Below, piece after piece: positions 44,200 through 53,275 of a DNA stretch of 64,000 nt. Source of the DNA: Planctomycetota bacterium. Lineage in GTDB: Bacteria > Planctomycetota > Planctomycetia > Planctomycetales > Planctomycetaceae. The notes under the pieces were generated by a model. The model was not told the DNA's origin, did no database searches, and worked only from the letters and a program-made list of their open reading frames with translations. Numbering within the stretch: position 1 is the first letter of the stretch; each line of letters starts with the position of its first letter. The DNA lies in the NCBI GenBank assembly GCA_023417655.1, contig JAEZFD010000021.1, positions 9,593 to 73,592 of the forward strand, given 5' to 3'. The position numbers and the translations under genes were made by a program.

Positions 44200-44646
44200 T
44201 CAGACGAGTTCAAGGCGTCCGTCAGCATATTGTCGTAATGCCGGACCGATGACGTCCGGGGGACCAGCGTGCAGCTGCACACGGACAGTGTGGTCGCTGA
44301 CTTTCCCTTGGATTGTCAGGAAGGACAGATCGGCCATGCCGTCGTAACAGACATGACTGTTAGGGAAGGCGTTCCAGAAGATTCCTTCGATCGACTGGAA
44401 ACTCCGATGGATCTCGGTGATATCAAACCGGAAGTTCACCGGCTTCAGTTCACCGTCCTGTGGTCCTCCGACAACTTCATGCTCTCCCAGAAACAGGGCA
44501 ATTTCCCAGCCCATTTCTGAGTTCTGACATTCATAGCCGACACGGGCGACCCCGCTGAACGGTTCAAACCGCTGAGAGAGGTCGTCGATAAACAGGGTCA
44601 GCCATTCTGGCAGGGTTGGTTTGGTCGTGCGGCGTGTATCGGACAT
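44200..44646 (-). CDS. Conserved hypothetical protein
   Basis: 148 residues from ATG 44646 (MSDTRRTTKPTLPEWL); the frame is open further upstream to 44913 but that extension looks non-coding. GGAG directly abuts this ATG, which is too close for a good ribosome site, so the start is uncertain. I do not recognise the family. The protein is soluble, acidic and beta-rich, with GVARVGYECQNSEMGWEIAL and HSRVQLHAGPP-like strands at the end (HTVRVQLHAGPP). It converges with thrS. No signal peptide. It could be a stand-alone planctomycete protein of unknown role. Confidence 0.6.
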   Translation of the reverse strand: MSDTRRTTKPTLPEWLTLFIDDLSQRFEPFSGVARVGYECQNSEMGWEIALFLGEHEVVGGPQDGELKPVNFRFDITEIHRSFQSIEGIFWNAFPNSHVCYDGMADLSFLTIQGKVSDHTVRVQLHAGPPDVIGPALRQYADGRLELV

Positions 44647-45360
44647 CTCCAGCTTTTTCACCAGATGCCGAATTGCCAGATGGGAATGGCTCAACTGCCT
44701 CTCCTGTGTCTTCTCAAAGGGGTTCGTTGCGGGGCCAACCCTCCTTCTCTGGCACCCAGTCCGCACTTCCTGCGCTCTGTCTTCTCTCTGCGAAATGATC
44801 TCTTCGCCTGCGGAACTTTTATTCCAACCGGATTCGGAGTCCTGATCGAAAATCGTGATTCCCGAGTTCGGGCGGGACACCAAATCAAGTAAGTACCGCA
44901 GACGTTGTCTCACTCAAATCTGCGAGGTCGACTTCCGCATTCCTGCTGAGTGGGAGTATCGAGCAATCGACGATGCTGGTTCCAACCAAAATGAGAAGTC
45001 GGGGTCTGGTTCGGCAACTGAAGTCATGGTGCGCGGAAGTTGCGGGACGTAGTGTCCCGCGCTGTTCAGCTGTCACTGGTTCTTTCAGATGTTCAGCGAA
45101 ATCGGATCGATCCGTCCCTGCCGGATCAGTTTCCAACTGCCCGGGAACTTCGCCAAATTCCTGTGCATAAAATTTGACTCCAGCCAAATCATGGGTGTTC
45201 CGGTGGAAGTTCGAAGTGACCGGAATCTCACTCTGTCAGCGTGTTCCGGGATTTTGGCTAAAGTCTGATCAGTGCTTGCCCAACCCGCGCGGTTTGGATT
45301 ACGTTTTGAATCGCCTTCCCCGATGCTTCCTGAAAAGAGCAGCCAGCGCGCGAGACCTCC
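44647..45360. other. Intergenic region upstream of the HerA-like gene
   Basis: About 710 bases with no gene I can support. A perfect seven-base-pair hairpin GCGGGAC/GTCCCGC (45042-45060, five-base loop) is present without a T tract. The region is divergent, so it must hold promoters for both neighbours. Confidence 0.4.
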
Positions 45361-47835
45361 ATGGACGATTACGAAAAGCTCGGTGCCTTTTATCTTGGTC
45401 GGGAATACGATCTCGCCTCGGGTCGCACGGACAGCACTCCTCTCCTCTATGACGCCAAAGACCTGACGACACACGCCGTCATCGTCGGCATGACCGGCAG
45501 TGGCAAGACCGGTCTCGGGATCACGCTGCTCGAAGAAGCCGCGATCGACAACATTCCGTCGATTGTGATTGATCCGAAAGGAGATCTCGGAAATCTGCTG
45601 CTGACCTTCCCTGAACTCAAGGCGGAAGACTTCGTCCCCTGGATCGATGCGTCAGAGGCGATGCGTCATGGACAGACCGTTGAAGACCGCGCCCGGGAAA
45701 CGGCTGAAACATGGAAGGCCGGACTGGCCGAATGGGATCAACCAGTTGACCGGATTCAGCGTCTGCGCAATGCCGCAGAGGTCGTTCTCTACACGCCGGG
45801 AAGTGACGCAGGCCGTCCATTAACTGTGCTGAAGTCTCTTGACGCTCCCCCGCCAGTGATTCGCGACAGCGTTGATGCTTTGAGGGAACGAGTCTCAACA
45901 ACTGTCTCAGGACTGCTCACACTGCTGGGGATCAACGCCGATCCGCTCCGCAGCACTGAACACATTCTGCTCTCGAATATTATCGAGAACGCATGGAAGG
46001 CAGGCCGCAATCTCGATCTCGCCCAGCTGATCCGCGAGATTCAGAATCCTCCCTTTCAACAGATCGGCGTGATGGATCTTGAGTCCATCATCTCGACTGC
46101 CGACCGTCGCGCGCTGGCGATGACCGTCAACAACATTCTCGCATCCCCGGCTTTTGCCAGCTGGACCCATGGCGAACGTCTCGACATTCAGAAGATGCTC
46201 TATGCCAAGGATGGGCGTCCCCGGGTTGCCGTGGTTTCGGTCGCTCACCTGAGTGATCAGGAACGAATGTTCTTCATCACAATCCTGCTCAATGAATTTC
46301 TCTCGTGGATGCGAACTCAGCCGGGGACCTCCAGCCTGAGAGCCGTCCTTTATATGGATGAGGTCTTCGGGTATCTCCCGCCGACTGCGAACCCACCGTC
46401 CAAATTGCCGATGCTGACGCTGTTGAAGCAGGCACGGGCGTACGGTGTCGGTCTCATTCTTGCCACACAGAACCCTGTCGACCTCGACTACAAAGCTTTG
46501 TCGAATGCCGGGACCTGGTTTCTGGGACGTCTGCAGACGGAACGGGACAAAGCGAGAATGCTTGATGGACTCGAAGGAGCATCGGCGACCGCCGGCGTGA
46601 AGTTCGATCGTCAGCAGACGGAAAGAATCATCTCGGGTCTGAAGAACCGTGTCTTCCTGCTCAACAATGTCCACGAAGATGCACCGATCGTCTTTCAGTG
46701 TCGCTGGGCCCTGTCCTATCTGCGGGGACCGCTCACCCGCGCGCAGATTTGTCGACTGACACAGGATCGGGAAGTCACCGTTGGAACAGACGGCGATGTC
46801 CCAACGGTCCGCTCTGCTTCATCTGTCAGCCCCATCATCGTCAGCGATGGCCCATCCGCTGCTGCGCCGATTGTTCCGCCCGAGATTCCTCAGCGCTATC
46901 TCGCGATTGCAGCTCGAAGTGGTCGACAGGCTTCAATCATCTATCAACCCGGGCTGCTTGCGCAGGGACGTCTCCATTACATCGATGCGAAAGCCGGGAT
47001 CGACCTCTGGGAAGACATCGGACTGCTCCTTCCGCTCGAACACGATTCGATCTCGAACGATCCCTGGGATGAATCAGAGCAGGCCGATCTGAAGAGATTA
47101 AAAACGTCCGATGCGGCAAATGGAGCGAGATACGGCTTCGTTCCGCCGGAGTGCCTTCGCCCCGCCTCCTATAAAAGGTGGATGACAAGCTGCAAGGCGT
47201 ATCTGTATCGGGAACAGTTCTTATCGCTGAACACGTGTCCTGAACTTGGCTTACTGGCCAGCCCCGGCGAAACGGATGGAGCGTTCCGAGCGCGACTGTC
47301 TCACGCAGCACGCGAACGTCGGGACCTTGAGGTCGAAAAACTGCGAGTCAAAAATCAGGCCGCAATCGCACGGCAGCAGGAGAAACTTCGCAAGGCCGAA
47401 CAGAGGGTCGAAGTCGAGAAGCAGCAGGCGAACTCAGCAACGATGTCGGCGGCGATGACATTCGGAACGTCACTGCTGGGGGCCCTGTTCGGTCGGAAAA
47501 CGATGTCCGCAGCCAATGCAGGTCGGGCGAGCAGCACCTTCCGAGCTGCCAATCGGGCGGCGGAGCAGCGAAGCGATATCCAGCGAGCCAAGGCGAATCA
47601 GGAGGCCGTTGAGGAAGAATTGTCACAACTCGAACAGCGTCTGGCTGAAGATCTCGAGAAGATCAAAGAACGGTATTCCGAGGACCGGCTGGTCGTCGAA
47701 ACACGAAAGATTTCGCCCCGGAAGTCGGATCTCACGGTGAATGAAATTGCACTCGTCTGGCTGCCGTTCACCGAAGACGCGGGGGGCGGTTTGATTCCGG
47801 CTTTCGACACGGACCTCCTCAAATCAGCAGACTGA
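45361..47835 (+). CDS. HerA/DUF87-type ATPase with C-terminal coiled coil
   Basis: 824 residues. N-terminal LYDAKDLTTHAVIVGMTGSGKTG has Walker A GMTGSGKT (43-50), then SIVIDPKGDLGNLL. Walker B region VLYMDEVFGYLPP lies near residues 320-335, with QARAYGVGLILATQNPVDLDYKALSN after it, the HerA-FtsK-VirD4 pattern of ring ATPases that move DNA or protein. Residues about 640-790 are charged coiled coil (RRDLEVEKLRVKNQ, EEELSQLEQRLAEDLEKI) around a hydrophobic glycine/alanine patch (TFGTSLLGALFG). It resembles ATP-binding DUF853/HerA-like proteins found alone in many genomes. The next gene, a topoisomerase B subunit, follows on the same strand after 143 bases. Confidence 0.85.
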   Translation: MDDYEKLGAFYLGREYDLASGRTDSTPLLYDAKDLTTHAVIVGMTGSGKTGLGITLLEEAAIDNIPSIVIDPKGDLGNLLLTFPELKAEDFVPWIDASEAMRHGQTVEDRARETAETWKAGLAEWDQPVDRIQRLRNAAEVVLYTPGSDAGRPLTVLKSLDAPPPVIRDSVDALRERVSTTVSGLLTLLGINADPLRSTEHILLSNIIENAWKAGRNLDLAQLIREIQNPPFQQIGVMDLESIISTADRRALAMTVNNILASPAFASWTHGERLDIQKMLYAKDGRPRVAVVSVAHLSDQERMFFITILLNEFLSWMRTQPGTSSLRAVLYMDEVFGYLPPTANPPSKLPMLTLLKQARAYGVGLILATQNPVDLDYKALSNAGTWFLGRLQTERDKARMLDGLEGASATAGVKFDRQQTERIISGLKNRVFLLNNVHEDAPIVFQCRWALSYLRGPLTRAQICRLTQDREVTVGTDGDVPTVRSASSVSPIIVSDGPSAAAPIVPPEIPQRYLAIAARSGRQASIIYQPGLLAQGRLHYIDAKAGIDLWEDIGLLLPLEHDSISNDPWDESEQADLKRLKTSDAANGARYGFVPPECLRPASYKRWMTSCKAYLYREQFLSLNTCPELGLLASPGETDGAFRARLSHAARERRDLEVEKLRVKNQAAIARQQEKLRKAEQRVEVEKQQANSATMSAAMTFGTSLLGALFGRKTMSAANAGRASSTFRAANRAAEQRSDIQRAKANQEAVEEELSQLEQRLAEDLEKIKERYSEDRLVVETRKISPRKSDLTVNEIALVWLPFTEDAGGGLIPAFDTDLLKSAD

Positions 47836-47978
47836 AAACGCCTGAAACGCTGGTCTTCCTGCGGAGTTCATGCCGCAGGCACAAGTCGATAGAATGGGAC
47901 CGCCTTCGTCCTGCTCATTGTTCGAACCGGAGCAGCGAAAAGTGACGATTGTGCGATTCAAGGAATCCAGGGAAGAGC

Positions 47979-49904
47979 ATGGCTGTCGCCGCAAAAAACG
48001 ATTCAAGTTACGTCGCAGATGACATTGAAGTTCTGGAAGGACTGGAGCACGTCCGGAAACGTCCATCGATGTATATCGGTGGCGTGGACTCGCGCGGGTT
48101 GCACCACCTGATCTGGGAAATCGTCGACAACTCCGTCGATGAATACCTTGCCGGGCACTGCAACGAAATTTCGGTCACTCTTCATAAAGACGGCTGCTCG
48201 ATCACCGTTGAAGACAACGGTCGCGGGATCCCGGTTGATATCCACAAGAAGACCGGCAAGTCGGCACTGGAAGTCATCCTCACCACCTTGTATGCCGGGG
48301 GAAAGTTCTCTGAGAAGAACTATATGCGCAGCGGTGGACTCCACGGGATTGGTTCATCCGCCGTCAATGCCCTGTCGGAAACACTGATTGCGACTGTCTG
48401 GCGTGATGGCTTCGAATGGCGTCAACGGTTCAAACGGGGCCGCGCCACCACGAAGGTCGAAAAGGTCCGACCGTTCCGAGGTCATGGCACCGCCATTTTC
48501 TTCAAGCCAGACGATGAGATCTTCCGCCGGGTGCAGTTTCATGCGGACACCATCAAGCAGAATCTGGAAGACATTTCCTATGTGCATGGTGGTCTGAAGC
48601 TGACCTTCATCGATGAGGCGAAGCACGAAAAGATTCTGCTTCATCACCCCGCCGGCATCTCAGACTTTCTGAACAAGATCATCGCTGATGACAAACGGAA
48701 GGTGATCCACGAGCAGTCCTTCACTGCAGAGAAGGACGAAGGGAAGGTTCGCGTCGAAACGGTGCTCCGCTGGACCGAGTCAACCGATGAGAGTATTCGC
48801 AGCTATGTGAACGGCATCCGAACTCGCGGAGGCGGAACGCATGAATCCGGCTTCCGCGCAGGGATCGCAAAAGCGGTCAAGAATTATATGGATGTCCATG
48901 ACATCAAGACCAAGGGTTTGACCATCACGCCTGACGACATCCGCGAGGGGATCGTCGGCATCATTTCCGTCTTCCACAATGACCCCATGTTTCAGGGGCA
49001 GACGAAGGACCGCCTGAACAACCCGGAAATGTCATCTCTGGTCGATGGCATGGTCCGCAGTGCGATGGAAACATGGCTGAATAACAATCGAACCGTGGCA
49101 GACGGGGTGATCGGCCGCATCGTGCTCGCCGCCCGCGCACGCGAAGCCAGTCGCGAGGCTATTAAAGAAGTTAAACGCAAAGGAGCCGGTACGCGACGCA
49201 GCAACCTCCCGGGTAAACTGCTGGACTGTCGATCTGGAAAGCCGGAAGAGTGCGAACTGTTCATCGTGGAAGGACAGTCAGCCGGTGGAACCGCTGCCAG
49301 CGGTCGCGATTCCCGAATTCAGGCTGTACTTCCCCTGAAAGGCAAGATCCTCAACACCGAGTCCCTCACACTCGGGAAGATCATGCAGAATCAGGAAGTG
49401 AAAGACCTCGTCGAATCACTCGGAACCGGGATCGGTCCCAACTTCGATCCTCATAAGCTCCGCTATCATCGCGTCATTCTCCTGATGGATGCTGATAGCG
49501 ATGGATACCACATCAGCACGCTGCTGCTGACGTTCTTCTTCCGCCACATGCGGGAACTGATTCAACAGGGACGAATCTTTCTGGCGCAGCCGCCGCTGTA
49601 CAAGATCGAGGTCGGTAAAGAGCGGTATTACGCACGTGACGATGTGGAGAAGGAAGAGATCCTCGCACGGATTCCCGCCAACCGAAACATCGACATCCAG
49701 CGGTTTAAAGGTCTCGGCGAAATGAACGCCGATCAGCTCAAGGCAACGACCCTGAGTCCTGATTCGCGCGTTCTGCTGAAAGTCGAAATCGAAAGCGCCG
49801 TTGAAGCGGATGCCATCTTTGCTCAGTTGATGGGGAAAGACGCTTCCGAGCGATACAAAATTATCATGGACGACGCGGCGGAAGTGGACGACATTGACGT
49901 CTGA
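47979..49904 (+). CDS. Type IIA topoisomerase B subunit (GyrB/ParE paralogue)
   Basis: 641 residues from ATG 47979, with GGGAAGAG just upstream. The GHKL ATPase is intact: EIVDNSVDEYLAG, EDNGRGIP and GGLHGIGSSAVNALS. Transducer domain QTKDRLNN. Toprim: VEGQSAGGTAASGRD (Glu431, Gln433), LPLKGKILNTE and MDADSDG (Asp504, Asp506, Asp508), then the C-terminal FKGLGEMNADQL. Metal-binding Glu and DxD are present, but the Asp of the canonical EGDSAGG is Gln433. Length (about 640) fits the short ParE/gram-positive GyrB form. No A subunit is adjacent, so whether it is gyrase or topo IV is open. Confidence 0.93.
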   Translation: MAVAAKNDSSYVADDIEVLEGLEHVRKRPSMYIGGVDSRGLHHLIWEIVDNSVDEYLAGHCNEISVTLHKDGCSITVEDNGRGIPVDIHKKTGKSALEVILTTLYAGGKFSEKNYMRSGGLHGIGSSAVNALSETLIATVWRDGFEWRQRFKRGRATTKVEKVRPFRGHGTAIFFKPDDEIFRRVQFHADTIKQNLEDISYVHGGLKLTFIDEAKHEKILLHHPAGISDFLNKIIADDKRKVIHEQSFTAEKDEGKVRVETVLRWTESTDESIRSYVNGIRTRGGGTHESGFRAGIAKAVKNYMDVHDIKTKGLTITPDDIREGIVGIISVFHNDPMFQGQTKDRLNNPEMSSLVDGMVRSAMETWLNNNRTVADGVIGRIVLAARAREASREAIKEVKRKGAGTRRSNLPGKLLDCRSGKPEECELFIVEGQSAGGTAASGRDSRIQAVLPLKGKILNTESLTLGKIMQNQEVKDLVESLGTGIGPNFDPHKLRYHRVILLMDADSDGYHISTLLLTFFFRHMRELIQQGRIFLAQPPLYKIEVGKERYYARDDVEKEEILARIPANRNIDIQRFKGLGEMNADQLKATTLSPDSRVLLKVEIESAVEADAIFAQLMGKDASERYKIIMDDAAEVDDIDV

Positions 49905-49931
49905 CGCGACTTTTGGAGTCCCGGAGAAACG

Positions 49932-49960
49932 AGAGAGCCCTGATCATCGGGGCTCTCTTT
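49932..49960 (+). terminator. Rho-independent terminator of the topoisomerase gene
   Basis: A nine-base-pair stem (AGAGAGCCC, 49932-49940, with GGGCTCTCT, 49950-49958) closes a nine-base loop and is followed by TTACATTTC. It is 27 bases past the stop and lies between converging genes. Confidence 0.75.
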
Positions 49961-50005
49961 ACATTTCAACTCACCGACAGCGCGCTGCCGTGAGGGCATC
50001 TGACT

Positions 50006-50989
50006 CTACCGTGACTGCAGAGCGGCGATCACCTTCTCATGTAGCAGGCTATTGCTGGCCACGACACCGCGATTCGATTTCAACGTCGATCCCTGAGCGA
50101 AATCCAGCGGGCTACCGTTGATATCGGTCACCTTGCCGCCGGCTTCTTCCAGAACCAGTACCCCACCTGCGTGATCCCAGATCTTCTCTTCATATCCCGG
50201 TCGGGTCGGCAAACGCAGGTAAACTTCCGCAGTACCGCTTGCGACGGCGGCATACTTCGCCTGGCTGTCCATGCGGACAGGTTCACCCTGCATTCCTAAT
50301 TGCTGCTGAATCGACGCGGACTCGCCATGAGAGCTGTGCCCTGATTCCACAGATTCACAGAGTCGAGCGGATGCGGGATCGGCGACGGCGGACACTTGAA
50401 CGCGGATCGGTTCTGCACCAGGTTCATCGATCGGAATGGCAAAGGCTCCCTGCCCTTTGACCGCGAAATATACCGCCCCTGTCGACTGCTGAAACGGAAG
50501 ATTCGGACAGGCAAGTGCGGCGACCTGAATCTGGTGGTCAATCAGCAGCGCCAGTGAAATGGCAAACTGTTCTTTCCTCAGAAACCCCTTGGTTCCGTCG
50601 ATGGGGTCGAGCGTCCAATAGCGACTTCCGGTCGCGTCGTGGTTTCCGGAGTCAATCCAGTCGAGCAACTGATTCGTTGTGCAATCCGGCTTTCCTGCGA
50701 GATGGATCTCCTTCAGGAGACGCTCCACAAACTCGGCCTGCCCAGGATCTCGCAGATCTCGGGCATCTTCTTCGCCGACGATCGGATCATTTGGAAACGT
50801 CTGATGGATCTGATGGCAGATGAGAGCCTGACTCGCGAAGTCCGCGACCGTCACCGGGGATTGATCTTTCTTCGCGAGGGAATCGGCTCCCATCTGGCGT
50901 TGCACAGAACGGCAGACATGAGCGGCATCAATAACAGCCGCAATTGCGACCTGAAGTTCCGTCTGATAAGGGGCAGGCATAGCAGTCAC
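50006..50989 (-). CDS. CysQ-type 3'(2'),5'-bisphosphate nucleotidase / inositol-monophosphatase family
   Basis: 327 residues; GTG 50989 is favoured by AAGAGAG upstream, with ATG 50980 as the alternative. The lithium-sensitive phosphatase family is clear: VTVADFASQALI, PIVGEEDARDL, YWTLDPIDGTKGFLRKEQFAISLAL (metal-binding Asp-Pro-Ile-Asp-Gly-Thr) and IWDHAGGVLVLEEAGGKVTDING. The KGFLRxxQxAISL segment is characteristic of 3'-phosphoadenosine-5'-phosphate (PAP) phosphatases related to yeast Hal2/plant SAL1, rather than true inositol phosphatases. It would recycle PAP from sulfate assimilation or sulfotransferase reactions. Stand-alone gene. Confidence 0.92.
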   Translation of the reverse strand: MTAMPAPYQTELQVAIAAVIDAAHVCRSVQRQMGADSLAKKDQSPVTVADFASQALICHQIHQTFPNDPIVGEEDARDLRDPGQAEFVERLLKEIHLAGKPDCTTNQLLDWIDSGNHDATGSRYWTLDPIDGTKGFLRKEQFAISLALLIDHQIQVAALACPNLPFQQSTGAVYFAVKGQGAFAIPIDEPGAEPIRVQVSAVADPASARLCESVESGHSSHGESASIQQQLGMQGEPVRMDSQAKYAAVASGTAEVYLRLPTRPGYEEKIWDHAGGVLVLEEAGGKVTDINGSPLDFAQGSTLKSNRGVVASNSLLHEKVIAALQSR

Positions 50990-51316
50990 AAACGAATCTC
51001 TCTTCCTGGGGAAAGCGCACTCGACGGACTCGATCTCTCATGACTCCGCGTGCGCGGGCTCATGGTAGAGCAAACGACCATCTCGCGGGAAGGTGGAGAG
51101 CAGCTGGACGTGGACTCGCTGACGAATGTCGTGGCGTGTCGGGTGTCAAATCTCAAATTCAAAAACCCGAAATTCGAAACGAAGCCAAGTCTCTATTGCC
51201 CGGAGTGAGAGCAATCTGAAAAGTTTTCGAGTTTGAAATTTCTTTTCTGATTTGAATTTCGGAAATTGCTTGTCGACGTTGTCTTCTAGAAACCGCCCTG
51301 CAGATTTCCACGCCCA
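50990..51316. repeat. AT-rich stretch with imperfect inverted AAATTC-type repeats
   Basis: Within this 327-base gap, 51147-51268 is much richer in A and T than its surroundings. It is built from variants of CAAATTC/CCGAAATTC on one side and TTTGAATTTCGG on the other, forming a loose inverted repeat around about 51205. I see no gene. Confidence 0.5.
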
Positions 51317-52000
51317 TCAGTCGTCTGTGCGAGTCCGCACAAGCATGTCGTTTGAAGTCCGATCGACACCGCCTGAAAGATTCATCAGCAGGCCATGTTT
51401 TCGCATCATCCAGATCTCAGGAAGGATCTCTGAGACGATCTTTCCTTCGTCAAAAACGCGAACCACAGAACTCTCCGAAACCACGATAGCGACGGCCATC
51501 GTCCTCCGGGTAATCGAGGCGGCTGCCATATGACGACTGCCGAGACCGAGCGGAATCTTGACTCCATCGGACTGTACATCGATATACCTGGCAGCCGACA
51601 CGGCCACTCCGGCATTTGAAATGACGAAAGCACCATCAAGCTGGGCGAATTCCTTGATCGTCTCGCGGACGTCAGGGAGCGAAATCAGTTTCTTTTCCGG
51701 GGTGTGTCCGAAGAGCGGATCGAGCACAAGAGGACGGGAATGCAGAAGAACTGCGGCTTCGTCCCCGACAGTAAAGAGTGTCCCGATCTTACGGCCTTCT
51801 CGCCCTTCCCGGGCGATTTCGACGGCAATATACAGGACCTGTTCGAGCACTTCCGTGTTGATACCGCGCTTCTCTGGGTGGCAGACATCGCGGAACAGAT
51901 CGCCATTCATGACTGCGTATCCTTGCGAGTCGCGTGCACAATCGTAGTTGGCAATGAGGGCGGGGCCGGGAATCCCATGTTGCAGACGGTCGAGAAGCAA
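51317..52000 (-). CDS. DacZ-like diadenylate cyclase (c-di-AMP synthase)
   Basis: 227 residues from TTG 52000, with GGGGATAAGA immediately upstream as ribosome site. The first half (to about residue 70) is helical. The DAC/DisA_N domain is in the second half: LDGAFVISNAGVAVSAARYI (Asp-Gly-Ala 122-124) and LGLGSRHMAAASITRRT (156-158), then AIVVSESSVVRVFDEGKIV. The usual bacterial RHR triplet is RHM here, as in my recollection of archaeal DacZ proteins, so it should be active with ATP. It makes the nucleotide messenger c-di-AMP. No c-di-AMP phosphodiesterase or cognate potassium/osmolyte receptor is nearby. Cytoplasmic, no membrane helix. Confidence 0.85.
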   Translation of the reverse strand: MLLDRLQHGIPGPALIANYDCARDSQGYAVMNGDLFRDVCHPEKRGINTEVLEQVLYIAVEIAREGREGRKIGTLFTVGDEAAVLLHSRPLVLDPLFGHTPEKKLISLPDVRETIKEFAQLDGAFVISNAGVAVSAARYIDVQSDGVKIPLGLGSRHMAAASITRRTMAVAIVVSESSVVRVFDEGKIVSEILPEIWMMRKHGLLMNLSGGVDRTSNDMLVRTRTDD

Positions 52001-52100
52001 TCTTATCCCCTGCCCCAGTTCCCGGCGAGATCCAATTTCAAAGTCGACTCCCGCATTCCCGACAAATTCGCAACCGGAATTTTCTGCCGATTTTCAATTT

Positions 52101-53231
52101 CTAATTCGAGCCGTGTTTCGAGGCGGGATTCTGATTCCCTTCTTTCTCTCCTTTTACGCCAGCCGCATCGATGAACACATCGATCTGCTGCCCGACGTAG
52201 ACGGGATGTTGATCGGGAGTTTCAACAACAGCATAAATTGCTTGCAGGACACGAGTGTCGACCCGTTCCCGGTTGTCCCCTGTGAGAGATCGTTTCGGAA
52301 CGACATACGGTTCGAGTCGCACAAATTTCAACGCATACTTCTGCTGCAATTCTCCTCGCACAATGCCGACAGCCGGGGCGTTCTCCTGAAAGCGGGGGAT
52401 GTCATGTTCGTCGATATCGACACGGACGTGCTTCACCGAAGTATCGCCAAGGATGATCAATGGATTCCCAGGAACAGCAGCAACCGGTTCGCCGGGACGC
52501 ACGTTCACCTGCAGAATTGTCAGTTCATGCGAAGGAACTCCGTTCACGATCACCGCGGGGGCTTCCACCCGATAACGGGAAAGTTCGATTTCCTTCTGCT
52601 CGACATTCCGCTGCGAACTGTGAACGCGCGCCATGGCGAGAGCTTTGTCGGCGGCCCAGGCACCTGCAAGGAGTTTGGCTTCTTCCGCCTTCATTCGCTC
52701 GAGTTGAGCTTTGGCGACGTCCAGCCTGGCCTTTGAAGAGACGATCTTTTCTTCAGTTGCCGCCCCACTCGTTTTCAGCCGATTCTGGCGGTCATAGGCA
52801 TCCTGCATCTCGAGCAGTGCGGCCGCTGCCTCCTCTTTCTGTGCAGTGACAGGGGGAACATCTTCCGGACGAGGCATCTGTTCCAGCCGCGAGAGCTCGC
52901 TATACGCTGCGTCGAGTTCTGCCCGTTTGACTTCGAGATCCGCACGCACCTGACGCGAATCGAGTTCAAACAGCAGGTCACCTGGGGCGACCTTTTGGCC
53001 GACGCTGACATGAACCTTGTTGACGATCCCCGGCAAATGCGACCCGATCTGAATGTTCTCCGAACGGGGCTCTACGATCCCTGCTCCGGCCACACAGTCA
53101 CGGAGTTCGACCTCTGGCGGAGCGACAGGCGGCTCTGTCTGCTGAACCGGTCGCTGGCGCGAGAAAACATGATTCGCTGCAAACAGCAACATCAGAATCG
53201 CGAATAACGGGAGCCAGAAGGACCTTGGCAT
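52101..53231 (-). CDS. HlyD-family membrane fusion protein of an ABC exporter (DevB-like)
   Basis: 376 residues from ATG 53231. One N-terminal membrane helix (FWLPLFAILMLLFAANHVF), then the biotinyl-lipoyl-like half GIVEPRSENIQIGSHLPGIV and VSVGQKVAPGDLLFELDSRQVRADLE. A long helical hairpin follows (about 80-200, KRAELDAAYSELSRLEQ), then VNVRPGEPVAA and a barrel ending at YVGQQIDVFID. This is the DevB-type periplasmic adaptor that links an ABC2/MacB-like exporter to an outer-membrane channel. It is the third gene after the permease and ATPase, and its start is 44 bases past the ATPase stop. TolC is not in the window. Confidence 0.88.
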   Translation of the reverse strand: MPRSFWLPLFAILMLLFAANHVFSRQRPVQQTEPPVAPPEVELRDCVAGAGIVEPRSENIQIGSHLPGIVNKVHVSVGQKVAPGDLLFELDSRQVRADLEVKRAELDAAYSELSRLEQMPRPEDVPPVTAQKEEAAAALLEMQDAYDRQNRLKTSGAATEEKIVSSKARLDVAKAQLERMKAEEAKLLAGAWAADKALAMARVHSSQRNVEQKEIELSRYRVEAPAVIVNGVPSHELTILQVNVRPGEPVAAVPGNPLIILGDTSVKHVRVDIDEHDIPRFQENAPAVGIVRGELQQKYALKFVRLEPYVVPKRSLTGDNRERVDTRVLQAIYAVVETPDQHPVYVGQQIDVFIDAAGVKGEKEGNQNPASKHGSN

Positions 53232-53275
53232 GGGAGTTGTCCAAATTGCAATATGACTGAAATCGCGAGGCGGTC

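Noticed and set aside
45361..47835. HerA-like gene as part of a NurA-HerA or other anti-phage system
   Set aside because: No nuclease, Sir2 or other defence partner lies beside it; the neighbours are a topoisomerase subunit and an unknown gene.
47858..47879. Hairpin after the HerA-like gene (CCTGCGG/CCGCAGG)
   Set aside because: A good seven-base-pair stem, but no T tract follows, so I do not call it a terminator.
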